DNA from: Saccharophagus degradans 2-40
GTDB taxonomy: Bacteria > Pseudomonadota > Gammaproteobacteria > Pseudomonadales > Cellvibrionaceae
NCBI RefSeq assembly: GCF_000013665.1
Contig: NC_007912.1
Coordinates: forward strand, 1,908,501 to 1,972,500
Length of the DNA: 64,000 nucleotides
Direction of reading: 5' to 3'
The first letter of the stretch is position 1, and each line of letters starts with the position of its first letter. The notes beneath the pieces were generated by a model. The model searched no databases, was not told the origin of the DNA, and worked only from the letters and a program-made list of their open reading frames with translations. The position numbers and the translations under genes are program-made. Positions 1-9,281 of the stretch are shown here, piece after piece.

Positions 1-2
1 CA

Positions 3-1037
3 GCGCAAGGTACATCCAGTAAAAGCTCTAAGCTTATTCACGGTGGGCTAAGGTATTTGGAAACGGCGCAATTTAGTTTGGTAAAGGAATGCTTACAAGA
101 GAAAGCAATACTACAAAAAATTGCCCCTAAGCTTGTTAAGCCGGCTACTTTTGTTATTCCAGTATACAAAAAAAATAAACGCTCGCCATTTTGGGTAGGC
201 TTAGGTTTATGGTTGTACAGCTTGCTAGGGGGCAGCGCACCTAGAAAAATTGCCAGCGTGTTGTGGAAAAACTTCCCGCATTTAAACACTCAAAACCTGC
301 GCGCCATGTACAGCTACGAAGATGCGCAAACAGATGATGCAGCCTTAACCCGTGCGGTGTTGGCCGCTGCACAAGAAGATGATGCGGAAATTTTATACTC
401 CACCGAAGTTAGCGCAATAAACAAAACGGGTGAGGGTTATAAGGTAAATTCTAATCGAGGTAGTTTTACTTGCTCTACCGTGGTGAATGCAGCAGGTCCT
501 TGGGTTAATACTATTGCTGGCCGCTGCACTTTTGGTGCGCCAATGATCGATGTAGATTTAGTGCAAGGTGCACACATAGTGTTAGATACACCCGCATTTG
601 AGCAGTGCTTTTATTTCGAATCGCCCGATGATGGCAGAGCAGTGTTTACCTTGCCGTGGAAAGGTAAAACTATGGTGGGTACCACAGAAACGCACTTTAC
701 CGGCGACCCTAAAACCTGTACGCCAACAGCAGACGAAGAGGCTTACTTAAAACGCGCCTTCGATTTTTATTTTCCTGCATTAGCCAATGTAAAAATACTA
801 GAAAGCTTTGCCGGGCTGCGTGTGCTACCTATGGCCGAGGGCAGCGCCACCAAAAGAGCGCGCGATACGCGTATTGTGTTTGATAATAACGTCGACACGA
901 TGAAGGGCTATTACGCAATATATGGCGGCAAATTAACCGGCTATAGGGCAACCGCAGAAAAAGTGGTGCAGTGTATGGCGCCGGTGCTGGGGCATAGTGC
1001 AACACTTGTTAGCACTAAAAATGTCCACCTAAATTAG
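3..1037 (+). CDS. FAD-dependent glycerol-3-phosphate dehydrogenase-like protein, 5' end outside window
   Basis: The reading frame is open from base 3, and the residues upstream of the first TTG (base 57) spell the GlpD signature SSKLIHGGLRYLE, so the gene begins before the window. The family oxidises glycerol 3-phosphate to dihydroxyacetone phosphate at the inner membrane. VVNAAGPWVN and YGGKLTGYRATAEKV are typical of the FAD/substrate-binding fold. The protein stops about 27 residues after GGKLTGYR, whereas classical GlpD carries roughly 140 more residues (DAO_C domain), so this is a short form. It converges on the HDOD gene 23 bases downstream. The family is clear; the exact substrate is less so because of the missing C-terminal domain. 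Confidence 0.8.
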   Translation, partial: AQGTSSKSSKLIHGGLRYLETAQFSLVKECLQEKAILQKIAPKLVKPATFVIPVYKKNKRSPFWVGLGLWLYSLLGGSAPRKIASVLWKNFPHLNTQNLRAMYSYEDAQTDDAALTRAVLAAAQEDDAEILYSTEVSAINKTGEGYKVNSNRGSFTCSTVVNAAGPWVNTIAGRCTFGAPMIDVDLVQGAHIVLDTPAFEQCFYFESPDDGRAVFTLPWKGKTMVGTTETHFTGDPKTCTPTADEEAYLKRAFDFYFPALANVKILESFAGLRVLPMAEGSATKRARDTRIVFDNNVDTMKGYYAIYGGKLTGYRATAEKVVQCMAPVLGHSATLVSTKNVHLN

Positions 1038-1060
1038 TAAATGTATACTGATTAAAATTG

Positions 1061-2035
1061 TTAAAGCTCTAGCGATAGCGTGTCTAAAGTATCAAACATA
1101 TTTTCAGGTAGGTCTAGCCCTGCTAGCACGCTAGCGGCGAGCTTTTTATTATTAGCGTAAGACGTGGTGTAAACCTCGGTTACCATATTGGCTTTGTATA
1201 ATATATGTGCGTAAGGTGATACCTTGCTGCCCGCCGAAATGTTTACTTGCTCTGCAAGGGCTTTACATAATTCTGTAGGCAGCTCCCAATCTTTAGCAAC
1301 CCAATAGCTTACTGCAGGTGAAAGTACTTTCATGAGCGGTACAAAAGCGTTGTAACCAGGCGATATTTCTTCGCCGTTCTTTTTAAATTGCTTACACAGT
1401 TCGCTAAAAATTGTGATTTTGCCAATGTCGTGCACCAGCCCTAGTAAATACACTTTGAAGGGCTCTGGTGTTTTAGTGTTTTTTGCAATTATTTCGCACG
1501 CAACGGCTGTGTTTAGTGAATGCTGCCACATGCGTTGCCCACACTGCGAAAAGTATGCACTTTCGCGCTGAATAATTGGTTGCATAACCGCAGCAGAAAG
1601 CACCGCCCTCAAGCCTTCAATTCCCAGTTTTACTACTGCGCGCTCAATGTTATCTATACGTTTACCTATTGGGTTAAAGTAAACGCTATTGCCCAGTTTA
1701 AGCACGGCTGCACTCATAACTGGGTCTTTATTAATAATTTCTACGTAGTCTTTTACCGAGCTGTCGGGGTCGCGCAGGCTGCGCATTAAACGCGGAATTA
1801 CATGGGGTAAATGCGGTACGGCTTTTTGTCTGGTAGGCTTTTTTTGCAAAGCTTCTTGCACAACATTTATAACGAGTTTTTGCGGCAGGCTTAAGGGCTG
1901 TTCGGTATTTTGCGGGAATAAATAGCGGTAATACGCTTCTTGAGCGTTTTTGATGCTGTAAATTTTGGGTTCTGTTACCTCAACCAGTTTAGGCTTGGTT
2001 ACAGAAGAAAATACCTTAGATAGCCCTAATGCCAT
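1061..2035 (-). CDS. HDOD domain protein
   Basis: 324 residues. The central part (about 75-280) matches the HDOD domain, a catalytically dead relative of HD phosphohydrolases found in regulators of motility, virulence and c-di-GMP signalling. Visible marks are the early hydrophobic pattern (PHVIPRLMRSLRDPDSSVKD), the NKDPVMSAAVLKLGNS segment and a residual HDIGK near residue 200. There is no signal peptide or obvious DNA-binding domain. The ATG has only a weak ribosome-binding site. It is transcribed toward the GlpD-like gene. No specific pathway can be assigned from context. Confidence 0.8.
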   Translation of the reverse strand: MALGLSKVFSSVTKPKLVEVTEPKIYSIKNAQEAYYRYLFPQNTEQPLSLPQKLVINVVQEALQKKPTRQKAVPHLPHVIPRLMRSLRDPDSSVKDYVEIINKDPVMSAAVLKLGNSVYFNPIGKRIDNIERAVVKLGIEGLRAVLSAAVMQPIIQRESAYFSQCGQRMWQHSLNTAVACEIIAKNTKTPEPFKVYLLGLVHDIGKITIFSELCKQFKKNGEEISPGYNAFVPLMKVLSPAVSYWVAKDWELPTELCKALAEQVNISAGSKVSPYAHILYKANMVTEVYTTSYANNKKLAASVLAGLDLPENMFDTLDTLSLEL

Positions 2036-2134
2036 ATTGCCAACGCCCGCCAGAATAAATAGTGTCCAGCTTTTAGTGTAGACAGGTTTCTGGCGTTGCT
2101 CTAATTTTTAGCGTGCTATTGGCCTTGCTGGGGG

Positions 2135-2608
2135 CTAGTTGTCGGGACGGGCTTCAATTTTGGCGCGTATAAAGTCTGCGTGGGACACGTGAATCAAATC
2201 TGACACCTTGCGAATAACGTACTCTTCGTACTTGTCTAAATCGCCATCGGCATAGGCAATAGTCCACATCCCTTTTATTAGGCTGAATTTGTCTTCTGCG
2301 GTGCAGTGGTTATTCACTAATTGTGTGAATTGGTAGGTAGAGGTTGCGGCTTCGCACTCTTGCTGGGCAAGGGTGGTGAGGGTTTTGCACTGGTCCTCAG
2401 TAACGCCAAAGTCAGACTCTAAAATAGCCTGTAGGGCGTTAAACTCCTCTTGATCGAACTCGTTATCCACAATTGCCACTTCAATTAGTAGCGCTGCGCA
2501 GGCGAGCTGGCGCTTATCTTCACTAAGGGTTATTTGGTCAGACTCATCTTGACCGTCGAGAATATTAAAAAACTCGGTTTGAAAGAAAGATTTGATGTGT
2601 GAAATCAC
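2135..2608 (-). CDS. TerB-like tellurite-resistance-family protein
   Basis: 157 residues with a GTG start. The helical TerB/DjlA-type fold shows in the acidic helices: QLACAALLIEVAIVDNEFD near residues 34-52, and the second half-repeat KGMWTIAYADGDLDKYEEY near 111-129, both with the D.E/DGDLD metal-binding-like pattern. TerB-family proteins are small cytoplasmic proteins linked to tellurite or stress resistance, but isolated copies like this one have no defined role. It lies downstream of talB on the same strand, separated by 67 bases that contain a strong hairpin, so it is probably not strictly co-transcribed. Confidence 0.75.
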   Translation of the reverse strand: MISHIKSFFQTEFFNILDGQDESDQITLSEDKRQLACAALLIEVAIVDNEFDQEEFNALQAILESDFGVTEDQCKTLTTLAQQECEAATSTYQFTQLVNNHCTAEDKFSLIKGMWTIAYADGDLDKYEEYVIRKVSDLIHVSHADFIRAKIEARPDN

Positions 2609-2633
2609 AGGGGAGCAGCCTCATTATTGTTGC

Positions 2634-2664
2634 TCTGACGGGTACCCGTAAGATACCCGTCAGA
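2634..2664 (-). terminator. Hairpin between talB and the TerB-like gene
   Basis: An 11-bp perfect inverted repeat (arms 2634-2644 and 2654-2664, arm TCTGACGGGTA) has a 9-base loop. It lies just after the talB stop. No T-run follows on the minus strand, so it may act as an mRNA 3' stabiliser or attenuator rather than a full terminator. Confidence 0.55.
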
Positions 2665-2675
2665 AGCGCTGAGGT

Positions 2676-3608
2676 CTAGGCTTTGCTTTTTAGAAGATTA
2701 ATAAGGTTGATCTGATCTTTAGCAAAGTTGCGAATACCTTCGGCCAACTTGTGGGTAGCCATAGCATCTTCGTTATTCGAGAAGCGGTATTGCGACTCGT
2801 TTTCGATAAGCTTAGCAATAGGCTCGCCGCTGTTTTCTGGCGACAATTTACGCTCTAGTTTACCTGTATCTTGCGCAAGTGCTTCTAGTAGGTCTGGGCT
2901 AATTGTTAAGCGGTCACAGCCTGCTAGCTCTTCAAGCTCACCGGTGTTGCGGAAGCTTGCGCCCATAACAACGGTTTTGTAGTCGTGCTGCTTGTAGTAG
3001 TTGTAAATGCGGCTTACCGAAATTACGCCTGGGTCTTCGTGTGGTAAGTATTCTTTTTTATCGGTATTGGCTTTGTACCAATCCAAAATACGGCCCACAA
3101 ATGGCGAAATTAAGAAAACACCGGCGTCGGCACAAGCGGCGGCTTGGCTGAAGCTAAATAACAACGTTAGGTTACAGTCGATGCCTTCTTTTTGAAGTTG
3201 CTCGGCCGCACGAATGCCTTCCCAGGTTGAAGCCAGCTTAATAAGTACGCGCTCTTTGCCTATGCCGTTTGCTTCGTACATATCAATTAAGCGGTGGGCT
3301 TTATCAATAGACGCGTTTTTATCGAAAGACAAACGCGCATCTACTTCGGTTGAAACGCGGCCAGGAACGATTTTTAGAATTTCGCAGCCAATCGCTACAG
3401 CTAGACGGTCACAGGCGTCATCAATAGAGCTAGATTCTGCCAATGCCTTTTCTAGAAGAGGGGCGTACTGTGGCAATTGCGCGGCTTTAAATAGCAACGA
3501 TGGGTTGGTGGTTGCATCTAAAGGCTGGTAGCGCTTAATGGCTTCGATATCGCCCGTGTCGGCTACTACGCTGGAAAACTGCTTAAGTTGTTCTAACTTG
3601 TTGGTCAT
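2676..3608 (-). CDS. talB: Transaldolase
   Basis: 310 residues. Transaldolase moves a dihydroxyacetone unit between sugar phosphates in the non-oxidative pentose phosphate pathway, in the cytoplasm. The sequence follows TalB along its length: DATTNPSL at 31-38, the Schiff-base lysine in VLIKLASTW (about Lys124), [12 protein letters not shown] and [11 protein letters not shown] chose the ATG at 3608 because a GGGGAG ribosome-binding site sits 5-10 bases upstream and TalB homologues begin MT.KL; the frame stays open 13 codons further upstream. It is slightly shorter than E. coli TalB (317). Monocistronic appearance, with a hairpin after the stop. Confidence 0.97.
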   Translation of the reverse strand: MTNKLEQLKQFSSVVADTGDIEAIKRYQPLDATTNPSLLFKAAQLPQYAPLLEKALAESSSIDDACDRLAVAIGCEILKIVPGRVSTEVDARLSFDKNASIDKAHRLIDMYEANGIGKERVLIKLASTWEGIRAAEQLQKEGIDCNLTLLFSFSQAAACADAGVFLISPFVGRILDWYKANTDKKEYLPHEDPGVISVSRIYNYYKQHDYKTVVMGASFRNTGELEELAGCDRLTISPDLLEALAQDTGKLERKLSPENSGEPIAKLIENESQYRFSNNEDAMATHKLAEGIRNFAKDQINLINLLKSKA

Positions 3609-3837
3609 ACGACTCCCCATGAGTTTTGGTGTCAAAGATCTTATCAAATTATTGTCAATATTGTTGCGACATTATCCCGCTAGGGGTATTGCAACACAAT
3701 AGCTAAAGCCTTATTGTAACATCTACCATAAGGCGCAACTATGACTGTTTTTGTGTTGCATATGCCAATTTGTATTTTATGTGTACAACTTGGCTTGGTT
3801 TAGCTTAGATCACCTAAAATCAGCTTAGTGCCGTTAT

Positions 3838-4833
3838 TTAGCCTATATCTACCAATTGTTTGGCTTCTCGCAGCACCACAGCGCTCGCTTCGCGGTTAGC
3901 TGCGTGAATAGTGATATGACGGCGAAACGCCCTAGCGCCTTTTTGGCCTAAATATAAGCCCAAAATGTGACGCGACATATGGTGTAAGCGCGTACCGGCG
4001 GCGTTTTGCTGTTCGGCGTAGTGAATAAATTTATCTAACACTTCGTGGCGATTGGCGCTGGGGTTAGGGGTACCAAATAGCTTTTGGTCTACATCCGCCA
4101 AAAAGAAGGGGTTGTGGTACGCCTCGCGGCCAATCATTACGCCATCGAGGTCGTTTAAAAGGGTTTTGGCTTGCTCTAAACAGTTAATGCCGCCGTTTAT
4201 AACAATGTTTAAGTGTGGGAAAGCCTTTTTAAGTTGCACTACTAAATCGTAGCGCAGCGGGGGAATCTCGCGGTTCTCTTTGGGGCTTAACCCTTTTAGC
4301 CACGCTTTGCGGGCATGCACTATAAAGGTGTTACAGCCCGTTTGGGCAACGGTTGTTACAAAGTTGCTAAGCGCTTCGTAATCTTCCATATCGTCAATAC
4401 CAATGCGGTGTTTGACGGTTACTGGAATATCACAGGCCTTTTGCATGGCGTCTATGCACTCGGCAACGAGTTCGGGTTTAGACATCAAAATGGCGCCAAT
4501 CATGCCATTTTGTACGCGGTCGCTAGGGCAGCCGCAATTAAGGTTAATTTCGTCGTAGCCCCAATCCTGCGCTATACGCGCGCATTGGGCCAATGCGGCG
4601 GGGTCGCTGCCACCCACTTGCAGTGCAATGGGGTGCTCGGCGTTATTGAATTGTAAAAAACGTTCGCGGTCGCCGTGAATAATGGCGCCAGTAACAACCA
4701 TCTCGGTATAAAGGCGCGATTTTTTAGTTAATTGGCGCCAAAAGTAGCGGCAGTGTTTGTCTGACCAGTCCATCATCGGAGCAAGGCAAAAGCGGTGGCT
4801 GTCGAACGTTGTAGGTGTTTTGTCAGAATTCAT
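3838..4833 (-). CDS. dusA: tRNA-dihydrouridine(20/20a) synthase
   Basis: 331 residues. DusA uses FMN and NADPH to reduce uridine 20/20a in the D-loop of tRNA. The N-terminal FCLAPMMDWSDKHCRYF, the NLNCGCPSDRVQNG segment with the catalytic cysteine (about Cys102), the KHRIG motif and VINGGI are all diagnostic of the DusA branch. Length matches the family. It stands alone, with 229 bases to talB downstream and a divergent GH3 gene upstream (177 bases between starts). Confidence 0.95.
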   Translation of the reverse strand: MNSDKTPTTFDSHRFCLAPMMDWSDKHCRYFWRQLTKKSRLYTEMVVTGAIIHGDRERFLQFNNAEHPIALQVGGSDPAALAQCARIAQDWGYDEINLNCGCPSDRVQNGMIGAILMSKPELVAECIDAMQKACDIPVTVKHRIGIDDMEDYEALSNFVTTVAQTGCNTFIVHARKAWLKGLSPKENREIPPLRYDLVVQLKKAFPHLNIVINGGINCLEQAKTLLNDLDGVMIGREAYHNPFFLADVDQKLFGTPNPSANRHEVLDKFIHYAEQQNAAGTRLHHMSRHILGLYLGQKGARAFRRHITIHAANREASAVVLREAKQLVDIG

Positions 4834-5010
4834 TACTAGGTAAACAACTATTTAGTAAATGTATAAACGAGCTGTAAAAAAGGTGACCTATTAATAGCCA
4901 GCAGGAAGCTAGCCCTTAAAGAGTCTACCGCGCAGCCGGTAAATGGAAGTAAAGCAGTCTAAGCTCACTATAAAGTGGGCGAATGATAACCATAAAAAAC
5001 AGGTGACACT

Positions 5011-7692
5011 ATGAATAAACACTTTTTAGTAGGTGTAATTACGTTAGGGGTAATTCTGCAGGGGCTAACTGCATGTAGCAAAAGCGCTGCACCTAATGCC
5101 AATCAACCGCAAGATACCGCAGCTAGTACGGCTACCTACCCGTTTAGGGATGCAAGCTTAAGTGTAGATGCCCGCGTAGACGACTTGGTATCGCGTTTAA
5201 CCACAACCGAAAAAATTGCCCAAATGTTTAACGATACGCCCGCAATCGAGCGATTGGGTATTCCCGCCTACAATTGGTGGAACGAATCGTTGCACGGTGT
5301 GGCCCGTGCGGGTAAAGCAACGGTATACCCGCAGGCAATAGGCTTAGCGTCTACATTTGATGAAGACTTAATGTTGCGCGTGGCTACTTCTATTTCTGAT
5401 GAGGGGCGCGCTAAGTATCACGACTTCCTATCGAAAGACGTGCGCACCATATACGGCGGGCTTACCTTTTGGTCGCCAAATATTAATATCTTCCGCGACC
5501 CGCGTTGGGGCAGGGGGCAAGAAACCTACGGTGAAGACCCGTTCTTAACGGGGCGTATGGCCATTAATTTTGTTAAGGGTATTCAAGGCGAAAACGACAA
5601 CAGCGATTACCTAAAAGCCGTAGCGACAATTAAGCACTATGCCGTACACAGCGGCCCCGAAAAAACGCGTCATTCGGATGACTACCATCCAACCCGTAAA
5701 GATTTATTCGAAACCTATTTGCCTGCATTTCGCATGGCAATAGCAGAGACTAACGTGCAATCGTTAATGTGTGCCTACAACCGTGTAGATGGGGCACCTG
5801 CCTGTGGCAATAATGAATTAATGCAAGAAATTTTGCGTGGCGATATGGGCTTTAACGGTTATGTCGTGTCTGACTGTGGCGCCATTGCCGATTTTTACGA
5901 GAGTAGATCGCACCACGTGGTTGACTCACCTGCAGAGGCTGCAGCGTGGGCCGTTAAATCGGGTACCGATTTAAACTGTGGCGATTCACATGGCAATACC
6001 TACACCAACCTGCATTACGCGTTACAGCAAGGTTTAATTACAGAAGATTATATTGATATAGCGGTAAAGCGTTTGTTTAAAGCGCGTATTAAGCTTGGCA
6101 TGTTTGACGAGCAAGACCGCGTGCCTTACAGCGAAATTGGTATGGATGTTGTAGGTTCACCTAAGCACCTAGCGCTAACCCAAGAAGCGGCAGAAAAATC
6201 TATTGTGCTGCTAAAAAACAATGGTGTATTGCCATTAAAAGCAGGGGTAAAGGTAGCCGTAATAGGGCCAAATGCAGTTGATGAAGATGTATTGGTAGGC
6301 AACTACCACGGCGTACCAGTGAAACCTGTGTTGCCGCTAGAGGGGATTGTTAATCGTGTTGGCGAGGCCAACGTATTTTATGCCCCAGGCAGTGCACAAA
6401 TAGCCGATATATACAGCCACTACGAACCGATAAGTGCAGAAAATTTTTATCATAAAGATGCAAATGGTAATTTAGCTGCAGGCTTAAAAGCAGAGTATTA
6501 CGCCGATTATTACAACGCAGCTGAAATTAACGACGATACCTTTAGCGCAACCCCAGCGTTAAATAGAATTGATGCAGATATTAATTTCTCTTGGCCTGTA
6601 TCGCCTATTGATAATTCGTTAGATGATGAATTTAGTGCAGTATGGACAGGCATACTTAAACCGAAAAAGTCGGGTAGCTACCGTTTCTCGGGCACGGTTG
6701 CATTAGCCATTAACGGCAAACCTGTTAATGGGGCTGTTAACCTAAAGGCAGGTGAAAGCTATAACATAAAAGCTATTTTTGGCGTGCAAAAATGGTGGCC
6801 CGTTAATGCAATACACCCGTACGGAAAACTTACTTGGCTAGATGAGTCGCGCGATTTAGAAGAAGAGGCATTAGCTGCTGCCCGAAAAGCCGATGTGATT
6901 ATTTTTATGGGCGGTATAGATGCGCACCTTGAAGGCGAAGAAATGCCGCTAGAGCTAGATGGCTTTACTCACGGTGATCGTACGCACATTAATTTACCTA
7001 AAGTACAAACCAATTTGCTTAAACAATTAAAAGCAACGGGTAAACCTGTTGTAATGGTTAACTTTAGTGGTAGTGCCATGGCTTTAAATTGGGAAAGCGA
7101 AAAGCTAGACGCAATACTGCAAGCGTTTTACCCAGGTGAAGCAACCGGTACAGCGTTAGCTAATATTTTGTGGGGCGATGTAAGCCCGAGTGGCCGCTTA
7201 CCTGTAACCTTTTACAAAGGCGTAGACGATCTACCAGCATTTAATGATTACCACATGGAAAACCGCACCTATAAATTTTACCGCGGTGAGCCTTTGTATG
7301 CATTTGGCCACGGTTTAGGTTACGTTGATTTTGCTTATAACAATTTAGTCGTAGCAAATACTGCAGAAGCGGGCAAAGCGCTACCTATAGCTGTAAGCGT
7401 AACCAATACCGGTAAAATGCAAGCAGAAGACGTTGCCCAAGTTTATATAAGTTTGCTAGATGCCCCCGCAAACACGCCCATCCGCGATTTAAAAGCGTTT
7501 AAACGTACCAAGCTTGCGGCAGGCGAAAGCACCGAGCTTGAATTTAACTTGCCGGCGAGAGTGCTTACCTATATAGACGATAATGGTAAAACCCAAACCT
7601 ATACTGGCAGGGTAGAAGTTACTGTTGGCTCTGGGCAAAAGGGATACGTAAAAGAAAATGCGATAGCTGTAGCGACTATTAACGTTCAGTAG
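5011..7692 (+). CDS. Glycoside hydrolase family 3 lipoprotein with PA14 insert (beta-glucosidase/beta-xylosidase type)
   Basis: 893 residues. The start has a type II signal (hydrophobic stretch then LTAC, lipid-attachment Cys22), so the enzyme is probably anchored to a membrane on the periplasmic or outer side. The GH3 N domain spans about 45-370, with nucleophile Asp288 in VVSDCGA and the KHYAVHSGPE segment. The C-terminal GH3 domain begins near 390. A PA14-like insert sits at about 460-605, and EGEE (641-644) is the likely acid/base region. A fibronectin-like tail follows. The NWWNESLHGVAR motif resembles beta-xylosidase-type GH3 enzymes, but beta-glucosidase activity cannot be excluded. 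The ATG has an AGGTGAC ribosome-binding site. A terminator follows at 7717-7743. Confidence 0.92.
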   Translation: MNKHFLVGVITLGVILQGLTACSKSAAPNANQPQDTAASTATYPFRDASLSVDARVDDLVSRLTTTEKIAQMFNDTPAIERLGIPAYNWWNESLHGVARAGKATVYPQAIGLASTFDEDLMLRVATSISDEGRAKYHDFLSKDVRTIYGGLTFWSPNINIFRDPRWGRGQETYGEDPFLTGRMAINFVKGIQGENDNSDYLKAVATIKHYAVHSGPEKTRHSDDYHPTRKDLFETYLPAFRMAIAETNVQSLMCAYNRVDGAPACGNNELMQEILRGDMGFNGYVVSDCGAIADFYESRSHHVVDSPAEAAAWAVKSGTDLNCGDSHGNTYTNLHYALQQGLITEDYIDIAVKRLFKARIKLGMFDEQDRVPYSEIGMDVVGSPKHLALTQEAAEKSIVLLKNNGVLPLKAGVKVAVIGPNAVDEDVLVGNYHGVPVKPVLPLEGIVNRVGEANVFYAPGSAQIADIYSHYEPISAENFYHKDANGNLAAGLKAEYYADYYNAAEINDDTFSATPALNRIDADINFSWPVSPIDNSLDDEFSAVWTGILKPKKSGSYRFSGTVALAINGKPVNGAVNLKAGESYNIKAIFGVQKWWPVNAIHPYGKLTWLDESRDLEEEALAAARKADVIIFMGGIDAHLEGEEMPLELDGFTHGDRTHINLPKVQTNLLKQLKATGKPVVMVNFSGSAMALNWESEKLDAILQAFYPGEATGTALANILWGDVSPSGRLPVTFYKGVDDLPAFNDYHMENRTYKFYRGEPLYAFGHGLGYVDFAYNNLVVANTAEAGKALPIAVSVTNTGKMQAEDVAQVYISLLDAPANTPIRDLKAFKRTKLAAGESTELEFNLPARVLTYIDDNGKTQTYTGRVEVTVGSGQKGYVKENAIAVATINVQ

Positions 7693-7716
7693 CTAGATTT
7701 TTGATATCTTGCTTAG

Positions 7717-7743
7717 GCCCGCTTTTATGGCGGGCTTTTTTTT
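7717..7743 (+). terminator. Rho-independent terminator after the GH3 gene
   Basis: Six-bp GC stem GCCCGC (7717-7722) with GCGGGC (7730-7735), 7-base loop, then an uninterrupted run of eight T. It lies 25 bases after the GH3 stop. The rest of 7744-8028 holds no convincing gene. Confidence 0.88.
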
Positions 7744-8028
7744 GCTCATTATAAAAGCAGCATTGAATATAGTGCCTTTTATTCGTATTATCGAGCTTAT
7801 ACATTCAATTGGCGTTTTAGTCGGTAGATTATATTTCGTACAAATAAAGCAATGTTTGGCGGTTTACAACTTATTACTTAAACGAAACTCTTGTACGCAG
7901 CTGTTATACGGATCGCTTATTCGACGGTTTGGCTCGAAGGTCTGGTAATAGGCCGCGCCTAGTTTGTTAGGCAGTTGCGAAGGAATGAATGGACATAACA
8001 AAATTAAAAATGGATACAAGGAAATACA

Positions 8029-9261
8029 ATGCCAAGCGAAGCCTTATTTGATGTTGTGTGTACTGGGTTGTACAAAAACGAGCGCGCACCAGAAGAGGTT
8101 ATTGCTGCGTTTGCCCAGTTGGCTAAAATAGATGTTAAAAAAGCAAAGGCTATTATTGAAGGCAAGCGCGCGGTTAAAAAATCTATCGCGCATGCCAAAG
8201 CCTATCAACTAAAAACTAAGTTAGAGCAAATAGGCTTGGATGTTGCTCTGCAGCGCGTAAAAAAAGATCCCGCTGCAATGGGCTTATCGCTAGAGCCCAT
8301 AGAAGAACCGCAAGTATCGAGTGCTACCCCGCAAAGTGATAGCTCTGCACCTTCTTTAGCTACTTTATCATTGGCACCTTTAGAATCCGATCCCGCCGAT
8401 GTAGAACCCGTCGAAACGCCATTACCATCTACAGAAATGCGCTGCCCAAAATGCAACTTGCAGCAGCCTAAGGCGCAGGCGTGTAGTGGCTGCGGTGTAA
8501 TTGTTGCCAAAGTGGCAGCATTTGCAGAACCAAACGAGAGCGCTCAACCGCAAGGGCGTGTGCTGGGTGTGAACACGCAAAAGGAAGAAGACGAAACAGA
8601 AGTACCGGTATCCACCACCAAAGTTTTATTGGCTGCGAGTGTGGCTGCGTTGGTTGGCGCGCTTGCTTGGCAGTTTGTGGCGGTTACATTTAACTACGAA
8701 CTCGGCTTTTTGGCTTGGGGCATAGGTGGGCTAATTGGTGCGGCAGCCGTTTATTATGGGGCCGAAGGAGATAACGCAGGTTACCTTTGTGGTGCACTGG
8801 CCTTGGTGGCTATTCTGGGTGGCAAATATTTAGTTGCTTCGTCGTTTACTGCACAATATTTTGAAGAGTTGCAGCAAATAAGTAGCGAAGTGGATTTGAC
8901 TGAAATGGCAGACCAAATGCGGGCTGAAGCACAAAAATTGCAAAGCGCCTTAGCGTCTGACCATGCTTTGCGTGAATACCTAGTTGAATATGAGTATGTC
9001 TATGAAGACGATCCCTCAGCAATAAGTCAGGCGGTGGTGGATGAACATCGCGAAGACCTTGAACTAGCGTATGAAGACTTTGAACCCATGACAGATATTT
9101 ATTCTGGTGAGGATATAGAGCGGGCACTAGGAGGATTTGCAACGTCAGAAGTGTTTAAGGCAAGCTTCGGTTGGATAGACATTATATTTTTGCTGCTTGG
9201 CGTATCCACTGCCTACCGAATGGCGAGTGAGGGCAGTATACCGCTACTGCGCAGGCAATAA
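8029..9261 (+). CDS. Zinc-ribbon membrane protein of unknown function
   Basis: 410 residues. The N-terminal 80 residues are a soluble helical domain (EEVIAAFAQLAKIDVKKAKA) of a type seen fused to membrane proteins in gammaproteobacteria. A four-cysteine zinc ribbon, CPKC at about 139-142 plus CSGCG near 152, follows. Then come three hydrophobic segments (about 195-275), a charged extracytoplasmic or coiled stretch (280-370) and a last hydrophobic segment near 385-400. The ATG is preceded by AAGGA. It is a lone gene converging on recQ. I cannot assign a function; membrane sensing or envelope maintenance would be speculation. Confidence 0.75.
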   Translation: MPSEALFDVVCTGLYKNERAPEEVIAAFAQLAKIDVKKAKAIIEGKRAVKKSIAHAKAYQLKTKLEQIGLDVALQRVKKDPAAMGLSLEPIEEPQVSSATPQSDSSAPSLATLSLAPLESDPADVEPVETPLPSTEMRCPKCNLQQPKAQACSGCGVIVAKVAAFAEPNESAQPQGRVLGVNTQKEEDETEVPVSTTKVLLAASVAALVGALAWQFVAVTFNYELGFLAWGIGGLIGAAAVYYGAEGDNAGYLCGALALVAILGGKYLVASSFTAQYFEELQQISSEVDLTEMADQMRAEAQKLQSALASDHALREYLVEYEYVYEDDPSAISQAVVDEHREDLELAYEDFEPMTDIYSGEDIERALGGFATSEVFKASFGWIDIIFLLLGVSTAYRMASEGSIPLLRRQ

Positions 9262-9269
9262 GCCTGCGC
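9249..9269. terminator. Hairpin shared by convergent genes
   Basis: Perfect 8-bp inverted repeat GCGCAGGC/GCCTGCGC with a 5-base loop that contains the stop codon of the upstream gene. It lies between the convergent zinc-ribbon gene and recQ, with A/T-rich flanks on the recQ-distal side. Probably a bidirectional terminator. Confidence 0.6.
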
Positions 9270-9281
9270 CTAATTTAAAAA

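Noticed and set aside
57-59. TTG at 57 as the start of the GlpD-like gene
   Set aside because: Conserved family residues lie in frame upstream of it, so it is internal.
7709-7948. Open frame of 79 residues after the GH3 gene
   Set aside because: Its first bases are the GH3 terminator hairpin, and it has no ribosome-binding site or family match.
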